64,000 bases of DNA from Modestobacter sp. L9-4 (GCF_019112525.1 NZ_CP077800.1:3038001-3102000); one strand, 5' to 3'. Shown: positions 36,059-44,441, counted from the stretch's first letter. Translations and numbers: made by a program. The notes: generated by a model not told the origin, from the letters alone.

Positions 36059-37075
36059 ATGCGCAGAACCCTGCCGCTCCTCGTCACGGCTGCCGCCGTC
36101 GTCCTGTCCGGTGTCACCGCCTGTGACACCTCCGGAGGCGGGGGTGGCACCGCCGCCGCTCCCTCCGCCGAGGCCAAGCAGCTCAACGAGGTCACGATCG
36201 GCTTCGCCCAGCGGCAGCTCGACGCGCCGTACTACTCGGCGATGGTCCAGCAGGCGCAGGCGATCGCCGACGAGAAGGGCTTCAAGCTCCTCGTCCAGAA
36301 CGCCAACGGCGACCCGGTGACCCAGATCAACCAGATCAACACGATGGTCTCCCAGGGCGTCGACCTGCTCGTGGTCAACGCGGTGAGCCCGGCGGCGCAG
36401 AAGGCCCAGCTGGCCCAGGTGGCCAACCAGGTGCCGGTGATGTTCATCGACACCGGCATCGAGGGCGTCGGCTTCACCTCCGTCCAGTCCGACAACGTGA
36501 AGATCGGCACCGAGTCCGGGAAGCTGCTCGCCGAGCGCATCGGGTCGGGCAAGACGGTCAACGCCGCGATCCTCAACGGCGGCCCGACCGACGAGATCGT
36601 CGGCCCGGACCGGCAGAAGGGCATCCTCGACGGCCTCCAGCAGGGCGGCGTCACCGTCAACGTGGTGGCCGAGGCCTCCGGCGTCTACGCCAAGGACAAG
36701 GCCGTCCCGGCCACGGAGAACATGCTCAGCGCCCACCCGGACATCAACCTGGTCATCGGCCTGAACGACGCCATGGCCCTGGGTGCGCTGGACGTGCTGC
36801 GCCAGGCCGGTCGCGACGACGTGCTGGTCGCGGCCTCGGCCGACGGGCAGAAGGAGGCCCTGAAGGAGATCCAGGACGGCGGGTGCACCGGTCAGTACGT
36901 CTCGACCGGCCTGAACTCCCCGAAGCTGGCCACCGACGAGGTCATGGACATCGCCGAGCAGGTCACCACCGGCGCCAAGCAGCCCAGCGACTACCCGGCC
37001 ACCTCGTTCACCGAGGCCGCCGGCATCGGCTGCGACAACGTCGGTGACTACTACGACGCCAACAGCGTCTTCTGA
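36059..37075 (+). CDS. Ribose-type sugar-binding lipoprotein
   Basis: The 338-residue protein is an RbsB-like periplasmic-binding-fold lipoprotein. The signal peptide MRRTLPLLVTAAAVVLSGVTAC ends in a lipobox (SGVTAC, Cys22), followed by a Gly/Ala/Ser linker. The fold then starts with NEVTIGFAQRQLDAPYYSAM, with GVDLLVVNAVSP, MFIDTGIEG and LNDAMALGALDVL as conserved elements. It catches the substrate outside the membrane. A strong GGAGGAAAA site lies seven bases before the ATG, consistent with higher expression than the rest of the operon. The ligand cannot be named. Confidence 0.9.
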   Translation: MRRTLPLLVTAAAVVLSGVTACDTSGGGGGTAAAPSAEAKQLNEVTIGFAQRQLDAPYYSAMVQQAQAIADEKGFKLLVQNANGDPVTQINQINTMVSQGVDLLVVNAVSPAAQKAQLAQVANQVPVMFIDTGIEGVGFTSVQSDNVKIGTESGKLLAERIGSGKTVNAAILNGGPTDEIVGPDRQKGILDGLQQGGVTVNVVAEASGVYAKDKAVPATENMLSAHPDINLVIGLNDAMALGALDVLRQAGRDDVLVAASADGQKEALKEIQDGGCTGQYVSTGLNSPKLATDEVMDIAEQVTTGAKQPSDYPATSFTEAAGIGCDNVGDYYDANSVF

Positions 37076-37152
37076 CCGACAGCTGACCACGCGGCGGTGG
37101 GCGCGGCCGGGGACGGCCGCACCCACCGCCGCTGTGCACGAGGAGGAACCCC

Positions 37153-38187
37153 ATGAAGGCGGTCGTCTACGACGTCCCCGGCCAGTTCACGGTGGCCGAC
37201 GTCCCCGACCCGGTGGCCGGACCCGGGCAGGTCGTGATCCAGGTCCTGGTCGCGGGGGTGTGCGGCACTGACGTGCACCTGCACCACGGCGAGTTCGGCC
37301 CCACCTACCCGCTCACCCCCGGCCACGAGATCGCCGGTGAGGTGGTCGAGGTCGGTCCCGGGGTCGCGACCCCGCGGGTCGGGCAGCGCGTCACCCTGGA
37401 CAACACGGCCTCCTGCGGGCGGTGCGCCGAGTGCCGCCGCGCCCGGCCGGCGTTCTGCGAGAACATCGTGGCCCAGGGCGTGAACGCCCCGGGTGGCTTC
37501 GCCGAGTTCGTGCTCACCGACGCCGACCGGTGCTTCGTCGTCGACGACCTGGACCCCGAGGTCGCCGTCTTCGCCGAGCCGCTGGCGTGCGTGGTGCACG
37601 GGCTGGACGTGCTCGCGCTCACCCCGGGCGCCGACGTCCTGGTCGTCGGCGCCGGGCCCACCGGCCTGCTCCTCACCCAGATGCTGGCCCGCACCGGCGC
37701 CGGGTCGGTCACCGTCGCCGCGCCGTCGGAGGCCAAGCTGGCGATCGCCGCCGCGCGCGGGGCCGACGCCACCCTGGTGGTGGGCCGGCAGGACCCGACC
37801 GCGCTGACCCGGCTGGCCGGTGAGCTGCGGCCCGGCGGCTACGACGTGGTCATCGACGCGACGGGTGCGCTCGGCGTGCTCGAGCAGACCCTGGAGCTGA
37901 CCCGCACCGGCGGCACCGTGTTCGTCTACGGGATGACCGGTGAGCAGGCCCGCTGGCCGGTGCGGTCCTACGACGTCTTCCGGCGCGAGCTGACCATCAA
38001 GGGCTCCTTCGCCCAGCAGTTCTCCTTCGACCGCTCGATCGCCGCGCTGCGCTCGGGCGCGGTCGACACCAGCGGGCTGATCAGCCACACGTTCCCGCTC
38101 GCGGACTTCGCCGGGGCACTCGCCGCGACGTCGTCCTCCGAGTGCATCAAGGCGGCCGTCGTGCCGCACCAGGAGGCAACCGCATGA
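37153..38187 (+). CDS. Zinc-dependent sugar/polyol dehydrogenase, copy 1
   Basis: The 344-residue medium-chain dehydrogenase has the catalytic zinc site GVCGTDVHLHHGEFG (Cys near 37) and TPGHEIAGEVVEVG (His-Glu near 58), the structural zinc cysteines in CGRCAECRRARPAFC (near 90-104) and the Rossmann loop VLVVGAGPTGLLLTQML (near 163). It resembles sorbitol/threonine-type dehydrogenases acting on secondary alcohols of polyols or sugars. A GAGGAGG site precedes ATG 37153. It overlaps copy 2 by four bases; the two share only moderate similarity. Confidence 0.88.
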   Translation: MKAVVYDVPGQFTVADVPDPVAGPGQVVIQVLVAGVCGTDVHLHHGEFGPTYPLTPGHEIAGEVVEVGPGVATPRVGQRVTLDNTASCGRCAECRRARPAFCENIVAQGVNAPGGFAEFVLTDADRCFVVDDLDPEVAVFAEPLACVVHGLDVLALTPGADVLVVGAGPTGLLLTQMLARTGAGSVTVAAPSEAKLAIAAARGADATLVVGRQDPTALTRLAGELRPGGYDVVIDATGALGVLEQTLELTRTGGTVFVYGMTGEQARWPVRSYDVFRRELTIKGSFAQQFSFDRSIAALRSGAVDTSGLISHTFPLADFAGALAATSSSECIKAAVVPHQEATA

Positions 38188-39236
38188 CCACCATGCGCCG
38201 GGTCGTCGCGACCGTCGACGGCGTGCAGGTCCAGCAGGCCGAGAAGCCGTCGGCGGCGCCGGGGGAGGTGCAGGTGCGCACCACCGCGGTGGGCGTCTGT
38301 GGCTCCGACACCCACGCGGTGCACGGCACCCACCCGTTCGTGCCGCTGCCCTACCTGCCCGGCCACGAGGTCATCGGCGTGGTCGAGGCCGTCGGGGAGG
38401 GCGTCGACCCGGCCTGGACCGGCCGGCGGGTCACCGTCGAGCCGGACCTGCCGTGCTTCGCCTGCGCCACGTGCCTGCGCGGCGACGTCAACCTCTGCGA
38501 GAACCTGCAGTTCTTCGGCTGCGGGTGGTCCCAGGGCGGCATGGCCGACTTCTTCACCATCCCGGCCCACCGGCTGCACCACCTCCCCGACGGCCTGGAC
38601 GACGTGGCGGCCATGCTCATCGAGCCGCTGGCCACCCCGGTGCACGCCGTCCGGCTGGTCGGGCCGTTGCGGGGCCGCCGGGTCGCGATCATCGGCGCCG
38701 GCCCGATCGGGCTGCTGGCGCTGGCCGCGGCCCGGGCCTCCGGTGCCGACGGGGTGGTCGTCACCGACGTCCTGGCGGACAAGCGCGAGCGGGCGCAGCG
38801 GCTCGGGGCGGCCCGCACCGTCGACGCCACGGCCCCCGACGCCGTCGCCCAGGTGCGCACCGCCCTCGGGGGCAGCGCGGACGTGGTCCTCGACTGCGTG
38901 GGGATGGAGGTGACCCTGCGGCAGGCCATCGCGATGGTCGACCGGGGCGGCACGGTGGCCCTGGTCGGCGTCCCGGCCGGCGACCTCACGCTGCCGATGG
39001 CGATCGTGCAGGACCGCCGGATCCGCATCCAGGGCGTGGCGACCTACCTGCCCCAGGACGTCGCCCGGGCGATCGAGCTGCTGGAGGCCGGGGCCGTGGA
39101 CACCCGGGCGATGGTGACCGCGGTGGTGCCGATGGACGAGGCGGCGCGGGCGTTCGCGCTGGCGACGTCCGGCGAGCACGTCAAGGTGCTGGTGAGCGAC
39201 GACGCCGCACTGGCCGACGCGGTCGGCCGCGGCTGA
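38184..39236 (+). CDS. Zinc-dependent sugar/polyol dehydrogenase, copy 2
   Basis: The 350-residue medium-chain dehydrogenase has GVCGSDTHAVHGTHPF (catalytic Cys near 38), LPGHEVIGVVEAVGEGVD (near 60), structural zinc site CFACATCLRGDVNLC (near 92-106) and VAIIGAGPIGLLALAAA (near 170). LCENLQFFGCGWSQGGMADFF resembles polyol/erythritol- or galactitol-type dehydrogenases. It overlaps copy 1 (ATGA) and is the last gene of the GntR-linked cluster. Two dehydrogenases plus an SDR suggest successive oxidations of the same carbon skeleton. Confidence 0.88.
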   Translation: MTTMRRVVATVDGVQVQQAEKPSAAPGEVQVRTTAVGVCGSDTHAVHGTHPFVPLPYLPGHEVIGVVEAVGEGVDPAWTGRRVTVEPDLPCFACATCLRGDVNLCENLQFFGCGWSQGGMADFFTIPAHRLHHLPDGLDDVAAMLIEPLATPVHAVRLVGPLRGRRVAIIGAGPIGLLALAAARASGADGVVVTDVLADKRERAQRLGAARTVDATAPDAVAQVRTALGGSADVVLDCVGMEVTLRQAIAMVDRGGTVALVGVPAGDLTLPMAIVQDRRIRIQGVATYLPQDVARAIELLEAGAVDTRAMVTAVVPMDEAARAFALATSGEHVKVLVSDDAALADAVGRG

Positions 39237-39300
39237 CCTCGCGGGCTCCCGGCCGACCGGCCGGGGGCCCGTCCGCGTGTCCGCTCGGAGCGCAGCGCCG

Positions 39301-39342
39301 ACGACCCCATACGACTGATTACATGATTACAGTCGGGGTCGT
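39301..39342 (+). terminator. AT-rich-looped hairpin at the end of the catabolic cluster; contains operator-like site 3
   Basis: ACGACCCC (39301-39308) pairs with GGGGTCGT (39335-39342), and GACTG (39313-39317) with CAGTC (39330-39334), with a 4-base bulge. The loop is strikingly AT-rich for this genome. ATTACATGATTACAG (39318-39332) matches operator 1 (ATTACAGGATGACAG) at 13 of 15 positions. It could end the dehydrogenase operon, bind the GntR protein, or both. It lies 24 bases before the next start codon. Confidence 0.55.
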
Positions 39343-39365
39343 CCGCTCGTTCAGAGGAGGAACCC

Positions 39366-39944
39366 GTGCACGCACACCACCGCTTCCCACCCGAGGGCTT
39401 CCCCGGCCGGGGCCGCGCCCGCGGCCGCGCCGCCGACGCCCCGCCGCCGGTCGACCGCGCCGAGGTCGCCGGCTGGTTCGCCGGCCGGCTGCCCGACGGC
39501 TGGTTCACCGGTCCGGTCGAGCTGACCGTCGACCGCGACGAGATCACCGTCGTCGGCGCCGTCCCCGAGCCCGACGCCGGGGACGGCGACCCGACCGCCG
39601 CCCGCGCCGGCCGGATCGCCCGCTTCCGCGAGCAGACCCGCGGCCAGCGCATGGAGATCGCCGACGCCGCGCAGGCCCGGTACGGCCGGTCCGTGGCCTG
39701 GGGCGCCTCCTGCGGCGACGTCCGCGAGGTGTTCACCACCCTGTCGGTGCCGGTCATGACCCGGCTGCGCCAGTCCGAGCGGCTGGTCCTGGACACCCTG
39801 GTCGACGCCGGGGTCGCCCGCTCCCGGTCCGAGGCGCTGGTGTGGGCCGTCCGGCTGGTGGGGGAGCACACCGACGAGTGGCTGACCGAGCTGCGCGAGG
39901 CCATGGCCCACGTCGAGGAGGTCCGCGCCCGCGGTCCCCGCTGA
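39366..39944 (+). CDS. Hypothetical actinobacterial protein with RHH-like segment
   Basis: The 192-residue soluble protein has a basic Gly/Arg N-terminus, an acidic middle with WFAGRLPDGWFTGPVELTVD and DEITVVGAVPEP, then GRIARFREQTRGQRMEIADA and SVAWGASCGD, and a C-terminal RLRQSERLVLDTLVDAGVAR followed by SRSEALVWAVRLV, which looks like a ribbon-helix-helix or antitoxin-type segment. I do not recognise a named family. The GTG start has an excellent GAGGAGG site. The function is unknown. It lies directly after the third operator-like site, so co-regulation with the catabolic cluster is possible. Confidence 0.7.
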   Translation: MHAHHRFPPEGFPGRGRARGRAADAPPPVDRAEVAGWFAGRLPDGWFTGPVELTVDRDEITVVGAVPEPDAGDGDPTAARAGRIARFREQTRGQRMEIADAAQARYGRSVAWGASCGDVREVFTTLSVPVMTRLRQSERLVLDTLVDAGVARSRSEALVWAVRLVGEHTDEWLTELREAMAHVEEVRARGPR

Positions 39945-39986
39945 CGGTCCGCCGAGTCGCTGCCGGGGCAGGGGACACTGGGCCCC

Positions 39987-41237
39987 GTGCCCGTCACCGG
40001 AGAGCCGACCGACACCGACGTGCTCGTGGTCGGTGCCGGCCCGGCCGGCTCCGCGGCCGCGGCCTGGGCCGCGCGCGAGGACGCCGACGTCGTCCTGGCC
40101 GACGCCGCCGTCTTCCCCCGGGACAAGACCTGCGGCGACGGGCTGACCCCGCGCGCCATCGCCGAGCTCGACCTGCTCGGGCTCGGCGACTGGGTGCGCG
40201 GGCACGGCCGCAACCGGGGGCTGCGGGCGGCCGGCTTCGGCCAGGAGCTGCTGCTGCCCTGGCCCGGCGGTGCGCTGCCCGACCACGGCGGTGCCGTGCC
40301 CCGGATGGAGCTCGACGCCCGCATCCGGCAGGTCGCCCTGGACTCCGGCGCCACCCCGCTGGAGGGCGCCCGGGCCGTGGACGTCGAACGCGACGGGGAC
40401 CGGGTGTCCGCGGTCGTGTTCCGCCGTCCCGACGACTCCAGGACCACCGTCCGCTGCCGCCGGCTGGTCGTGGCCGACGGCGTCCGCTCCCCGCTGGGCC
40501 GGGTGCTCGGCCGCGAGTGGCACCAGGACACCGCCTACGGCGTCGCCGCCCGCGGCTACGTGACCAGCGGCCGCAGCGACGACGAGTGGATCTCCTCCCA
40601 CCTGGAGCTGCGGGGCGCCGAGGGCGAGCTGCTGTCGGGCTACGGCTGGGTGTTCCCGCTGGGTGCGGCGGCCGGCGAGGTGAACGTCGGGGTCGGCACG
40701 CTGGCCACCGACAAGCGCCCCGCCGAGGTGCGGCTGCGCAGCCTGCTGGAGCTCTACACCGACCAGCGGCGCGAGGAGTGGCAGATCGAGGGCGCGGTGC
40801 GGGCCCCGGCCAGCGCCCTGCTGCCCATGGGCGGTGCGGTGTCCGGCGTGGCCGGGCGCAACTGGGCCCTGGTCGGTGACGCCGCCGGCTGCGTCAACCC
40901 GCTCAACGGCGAGGGCATCGACTACGGCCTGGAGACCGGCCGCTCGGTGGTCGGGCTGTTCGGCGAGGACGACTGGTCCCAGGCGTGGCCCGCGGCCCTG
41001 CGCCGGCACTACGGCGAGGCGTTCTCCATCGCCCGCCGGCTGGCCGGGCTGCTCACCGTGCCCCGGCTGCTGCCGGCGGCCGGCCCGGTGGGCATGCGGT
41101 CGAAGGTGCTGATGACCGTGGCGCTGCGGGTGATGGGCAACCTGGTCACCGAGTCCGACCGGGACGTCGTCGCCCGCGCCTGGCGGCTGGCCGGCCGCGC
41201 GTCGCTCAGGCTCGACCACCGCCCGCCCTTCACCTGA
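39987..41237 (+). CDS. Geranylgeranyl-reductase-family flavoprotein (MenJ-like)
   Basis: The 416-residue FAD protein has the dinucleotide motif DVLVVGAGPAGSAAAAWAA (near 10), FPRDKTCGDGLTPRAIAELD (near 44, the GGR/MenJ substrate-lid signature) and the second FAD motif WALVGDAAGCVNPLNGEGIDYGLETG (near 292). Members saturate isoprenoid chains, as in mycobacterial menaquinone reductase MenJ or archaeal lipid reductase. Here it most likely reduces the menaquinone side chain. A GACACT hexamer ends seven bases before GTG 39987, so the start may be leaderless. It converges with the TrhA-type gene. Confidence 0.87.
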   Translation: MPVTGEPTDTDVLVVGAGPAGSAAAAWAAREDADVVLADAAVFPRDKTCGDGLTPRAIAELDLLGLGDWVRGHGRNRGLRAAGFGQELLLPWPGGALPDHGGAVPRMELDARIRQVALDSGATPLEGARAVDVERDGDRVSAVVFRRPDDSRTTVRCRRLVVADGVRSPLGRVLGREWHQDTAYGVAARGYVTSGRSDDEWISSHLELRGAEGELLSGYGWVFPLGAAAGEVNVGVGTLATDKRPAEVRLRSLLELYTDQRREEWQIEGAVRAPASALLPMGGAVSGVAGRNWALVGDAAGCVNPLNGEGIDYGLETGRSVVGLFGEDDWSQAWPAALRRHYGEAFSIARRLAGLLTVPRLLPAAGPVGMRSKVLMTVALRVMGNLVTESDRDVVARAWRLAGRASLRLDHRPPFT

Positions 41238-41252
41238 GGAAGGGCCCCTCAG
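41234..41252. terminator. Short hairpin between convergent genes
   Basis: CTGAGG (41234-41239) pairs with CCTCAG (41247-41252). It overlaps the last codon and stop of the reductase gene and lies just after the TrhA-type gene. The stem is short, so the terminator role is uncertain. Confidence 0.35.
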
Positions 41253-42076
41253 ACGAACGGCGAGTTGTAGATCGTGAAGTAGACGGCGATGTAGTGGCAG
41301 GTGGCGGCCACGATGGTCATCGCGTGGAACACCTCGTGGTAGCCGAAGGTCCCCGGCCACGGGTTGGGCCGCTTGGCCGCGTAGGCCACCGCCCCGATGC
41401 TGTAGAGCACGCCACCGATGGCCAGCAGCACCATCGCCGTGACGCCCACCAGCCGCACGATGTCGACGAGCACGAACACCGCCGCCCAGCCCAGGCCGAG
41501 GTAGATCGGCACCCCGAGCCAGCGGGGGGCGTGCGGCCAGACCACCTTCAGCGCGATGCCGAGGGCGGCACCGGTCCAGACGCCGGCCAGCAGCCACCAG
41601 CCGGTGGGCTCGGGCACGGCCAGGAAGGCGAACGGCGTGTAGGTGCCGGCGATGAACAGGAAGATCATCGAGTGGTCGGCGCGCTTCATGAGCTTCCAGC
41701 CGCGCGGTGACCACCGGCGCCGGTGGTAGGCCGCGCTGACCCCGAACAGCCCGAGGATGGTCAGGCAGTAGAGGCTCACCGGCCAGCCGGCGCGCGCGCC
41801 CTGGGCGAAGGCGAGGGGGATGAGCACGGCCCCGGCGACGATCGCGCCGAAGAAGGCGAACAGGTGCAGCCACCCGCGCATCCGCGGCCGGGTGTCGGGG
41901 TGGTCGTAGTCGGCGTCGCCGTAGTCGGTGAGCAGGTACTGGCCCTGGTGGGTGACGGCCTCGACCTGCTCACCCTCCTCGCGGACAGCGGTCAGGGCCT
42001 GACCGACGGGCGCCTGGAGCTCGGCGCCGTCGGCAGTCACCCGGACGTCGTCCCCGCGGTCTGAGGAGGAGGTCAT
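41249..42076 (-). CDS. Hemolysin III / TrhA-family membrane protein
   Basis: The 275-residue PAQR-fold protein has a soluble ~65-residue N-terminus and seven helices. The family metal motifs are visible: SAAYHRRRW (Ser and His after helix 3 region), MKRADHSMIFLFIAGTYTPF (Asp and His near 135), and FGYHEVFHAMTIVAATCHY (HxxxH near 245). TrhA (YqfA) proteins tune membrane energetics and fluidity in some bacteria; the lytic name is historical. A TAACCT hexamer ends six bases before the ATG, fitting leaderless transcription. It is divergent from the prenyl transferase gene. Confidence 0.88.
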   Translation of the reverse strand: MTSSSDRGDDVRVTADGAELQAPVGQALTAVREEGEQVEAVTHQGQYLLTDYGDADYDHPDTRPRMRGWLHLFAFFGAIVAGAVLIPLAFAQGARAGWPVSLYCLTILGLFGVSAAYHRRRWSPRGWKLMKRADHSMIFLFIAGTYTPFAFLAVPEPTGWWLLAGVWTGAALGIALKVVWPHAPRWLGVPIYLGLGWAAVFVLVDIVRLVGVTAMVLLAIGGVLYSIGAVAYAAKRPNPWPGTFGYHEVFHAMTIVAATCHYIAVYFTIYNSPFV

Positions 42077-42082
42077 GACCCG

Positions 42083-42088
42083 AGGTTA
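42083..42088 (-). promoter_or_regulatory. -10 box of the TrhA-type gene (leaderless start)
   Basis: On the minus strand TAACCT lies six bases before ATG 42076. No ribosome site is present between them. Confidence 0.45.
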
Positions 42089-42179
42089 GGGAGCCCGGGG
42101 GCTCCCGTCATCCCGGGTGCGCTGTGAGGTGGCCGGGGGCCGGGCCGGGCCGCCGACGACGGCCGGGACGGCGGGGACC

Positions 42180-42185
42180 TACTGT
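42180..42185 (+). promoter_or_regulatory. -10 box of the prenyl transferase gene (leaderless start)
   Basis: TACTGT lies six bases before GTG 42192. No ribosome-binding site is present. Confidence 0.45.
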
Positions 42186-42191
42186 GGCGGT

Positions 42192-42971
42192 GTGGGGTTG
42201 CGCGCGGGGATCCGGGACGCGCTGACGGTCGTCTACGAGCACCGGCTGGCCCGCGGTCTGGTGGGTGCCGACACGCCGCGGCACGTGGGCGTGATCATCG
42301 ACGGCAACCGGCGCTGGGCCAAGGCCATCGGCCTGGAGGACGTCAGCGAGGGCCACCGGCGCGGTGCGGACAAGATCGCCGACCTGCTCACCTGGTGCGA
42401 CGAGGCCTCCGTCGAGGTGGTCACCCTCTTCCTGCTCTCCACCGACAACCTCACCCGGCCCGAGCCCGAGCTCACCCCGCTGCTGCGGATCATCGAGGGC
42501 GTCGCGCAGGACCTCGCCGGTTCGGCCCGGCGCTGGCACCTGCGGGCGGTGGGCGCGCTCGAGCTGCTGCCCGACGAGACCGTCGCCGTCCTGACCCAGG
42601 CCGAGCACGACACCCGCGACCGGCCCGGGGCCACGGTCAACCTGGCGGTCGGCTACGGCGGGCGGCGGGAGATCGCCGACGCCGTCCGGTCGCTGTTGGC
42701 CGAGCACGCCGAGCGCGGGACGACGCTGGCCGAGCTGGTCGAGGTGCTGGACGCCGACCACATCGCCGAGCACCTCTACACCCGCGGGCAGCCCGACCCG
42801 GACCTGGTGATCCGCACCAGCGGCGAGCAGCGGCTGTCGGGCTTCCTCACCTGGCAGACGGCGCACTCGGAGTTCTACTTCACCGACGTCTACTGGCCGG
42901 AGTTCCGCCGGGTGGACTTCCTGCGTGCGCTGCGGGCCTACGCCGCCCGGCACCGCCGCTTCGGCAGCTGA
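42192..42971 (+). CDS. cis-Prenyl transferase (isoprenyl diphosphate synthase, UppS/Z-FPP type)
   Basis: The 259-residue enzyme adds isopentenyl diphosphate in cis to an allylic diphosphate, giving Z-polyprenyl carriers for cell-wall sugars. HVGVIIDGNRRWAKAIG (near 33) holds the catalytic Asp and the GNRRWA signature, GHRRGADKI the substrate His/Gly, NLAVGYGGRREIADAV (near 150) and PDPDLVIRTSGEQRLSGFL (near 198) the C-terminal Arg/Ser motifs. The start MGLRAGIRDALTVVYEHRL matches actinobacterial short-chain (Z,E-FPP, Rv1086-like) enzymes as well as UppS; product length cannot be decided here. Confidence 0.9.
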   Translation: MGLRAGIRDALTVVYEHRLARGLVGADTPRHVGVIIDGNRRWAKAIGLEDVSEGHRRGADKIADLLTWCDEASVEVVTLFLLSTDNLTRPEPELTPLLRIIEGVAQDLAGSARRWHLRAVGALELLPDETVAVLTQAEHDTRDRPGATVNLAVGYGGRREIADAVRSLLAEHAERGTTLAELVEVLDADHIAEHLYTRGQPDPDLVIRTSGEQRLSGFLTWQTAHSEFYFTDVYWPEFRRVDFLRALRAYAARHRRFGS

Positions 42972-43016
42972 GCCACCCGCTCCTTGCCCGGCGCAACCGG
43001 CTGGGAGACTGCTGGC

Positions 43017-44234
43017 ATGGCAGCCGGAGCGGTCGACGTCCCCTTGGAGTACGTGCGGCTGGGGCTGCGCTTCGACCGGCTCGAGCCCGGTTTCGTCGAC
43101 GCCTACACCGGTGACCCGCGACTGCGGGCCCAGGTGGCCGACGAGCCGGCGCCGACCGCGCCGCAGCTGCGCGACCAGGCCCGCGGTCTGCTGGCCGAGC
43201 TCGACTCCGCGGCGCTCCCGACCGGCCGGACGGCGTTCCTGCGCGGACAGCTGACCGGCCTGGAGTGCTCGGCCCGCAAGCTGGGCGGTGAGCCGGTGGG
43301 CTTCATCGACGAGGTCGAGGCCTACTTCCAGGTCCAGGTCACCCTGGGCGACGAGGCCGAGTACGCCGCCGCGCACGCCGCGCTGGAGCAGCTGCTGCCC
43401 GGTGGCGGCACCCTGTCGGAGCGGTACGCGGTGCACCGCCGGCGCGAGGAGTGCCCGCCGGCGAAGCTGGAGACGGCGGTGCACGCGCTGTCCTCGGCGC
43501 TGCGCGACCGGGTGCGCGGCCAGTACGGCCTGCCCGAGGTCGAGACGGTGACCTACGAGGTGGTCACCGACAAGCCGTGGTCGGGCTTCAACTACTACGA
43601 GGGCGACTACCACTCGCGGGTGGCGATCAACGCCGACCTGCCGCACCGGCTCAGCCAGCTGCCGCACCTGGTCGCGCACGAGGCCTACCCCGGTCACCAC
43701 ACCGAGCACTGCCGTAAGGAGATGGGGCTGGTCGAGCGCCAGCACCACCTCGAGCACACCGTCTTCCTGGTCAACACCCCCGAGTGCCTGATGGCCGAGG
43801 GGCTCGCCGACCTCGGCGTCGAGGCCGCGATCGGCGAGGGCTGGGGCCCGTGGGCCGCGGAGGTGCTCGGTGACCTGGGCCTGCGCTTCGACGGGCACCT
43901 GGCCGAGCGGGTCGCGGCGGCCGCGGCGCCGCTGAACCGCGTGCGCCAGGACGCCGCGATCCTGCTGCACGACCGCAGGGCCGACCCTGACGTCGTCATC
44001 GCCCACCTGCAGCGCTGGGGTCTGGTCAGCCACGACCGGGCCGTGCAGCAGCTGCGCTTCCTCACCGACCCGCTGTGGCGGGCCTACATCTCCACCTACG
44101 TGGAGGGCTACGACCTGCTCGCCGGGTGGCTGGCCGCGCGGCCGGCCGGCCAGCCGGTGGCCGACCGGTTCCTGCGGCTGCTCGACGAGCCGCTGACCCC
44201 GGCGGTGGTCACCGCCGAGCTCGCCGCCGGGTGA
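43017..44234 (+). CDS. DUF885 peptidase-like protein
   Basis: The 405-residue soluble protein has the DUF885 zinc-type motif LVAHEAYPGHHTEHCRKEMG (HExxxxHH near 221), a following ECLMAEGLADLGVEA with acidic residues as a likely third ligand, and LTDPLWRAYISTYVEGYDLL near the end. DUF885 members are predicted metallopeptidases or carboxypeptidases; most full members are ~550 residues, so this is a short version. ATG 43017 is chosen after GGGAG. It overlaps the following small gene (GTGA). Confidence 0.8.
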   Translation: MAAGAVDVPLEYVRLGLRFDRLEPGFVDAYTGDPRLRAQVADEPAPTAPQLRDQARGLLAELDSAALPTGRTAFLRGQLTGLECSARKLGGEPVGFIDEVEAYFQVQVTLGDEAEYAAAHAALEQLLPGGGTLSERYAVHRRREECPPAKLETAVHALSSALRDRVRGQYGLPEVETVTYEVVTDKPWSGFNYYEGDYHSRVAINADLPHRLSQLPHLVAHEAYPGHHTEHCRKEMGLVERQHHLEHTVFLVNTPECLMAEGLADLGVEAAIGEGWGPWAAEVLGDLGLRFDGHLAERVAAAAAPLNRVRQDAAILLHDRRADPDVVIAHLQRWGLVSHDRAVQQLRFLTDPLWRAYISTYVEGYDLLAGWLAARPAGQPVADRFLRLLDEPLTPAVVTAELAAG

Positions 44235-44398
44235 CGCGCGGGACGCCGGGGGAGCGGCGCGCCCTCGGGCTCTGGACGGCGGCCTGGCTGCTGGTCTTCC
44301 TGGTCGTCGGCCTGGTGTGGGTCGGCAACTGGTCGCTGATGTGGCCGGTGCTGCTGGTGCCGGTGGCCTGGGGACTGGTGTCGCTGCGCCGGGGGTGA
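44231..44398 (+). CDS. Small two-helix membrane protein
   Basis: The 55-residue protein begins MTRGTPGERRALGLWTAAW, then has two hydrophobic helices (about 15-32, LLVFLVVGLVWVGN; about 36-50, MWPVLLVPVAWGLVSL) and ends LRRG. The GTG overlaps the DUF885 stop (GTGA), which supports translation. No family is recognised. It could be a small helper of the DUF885 protein, but that rests only on coupling. Confidence 0.5.
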   Translation: MTRGTPGERRALGLWTAAWLLVFLVVGLVWVGNWSLMWPVLLVPVAWGLVSLRRG

Positions 44399-44441
44399 AA
44401 GTGGTCGACTCCTGTCGGTGCCCGGGTCCACACTGCGCGGC

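Noticed and set aside
39301..39342. Phage attachment site or integration scar
   Set aside because: No integrase, tRNA fragment or direct repeat flank is present; similarity to the two GntR operator-like sites explains the AT-rich word better.
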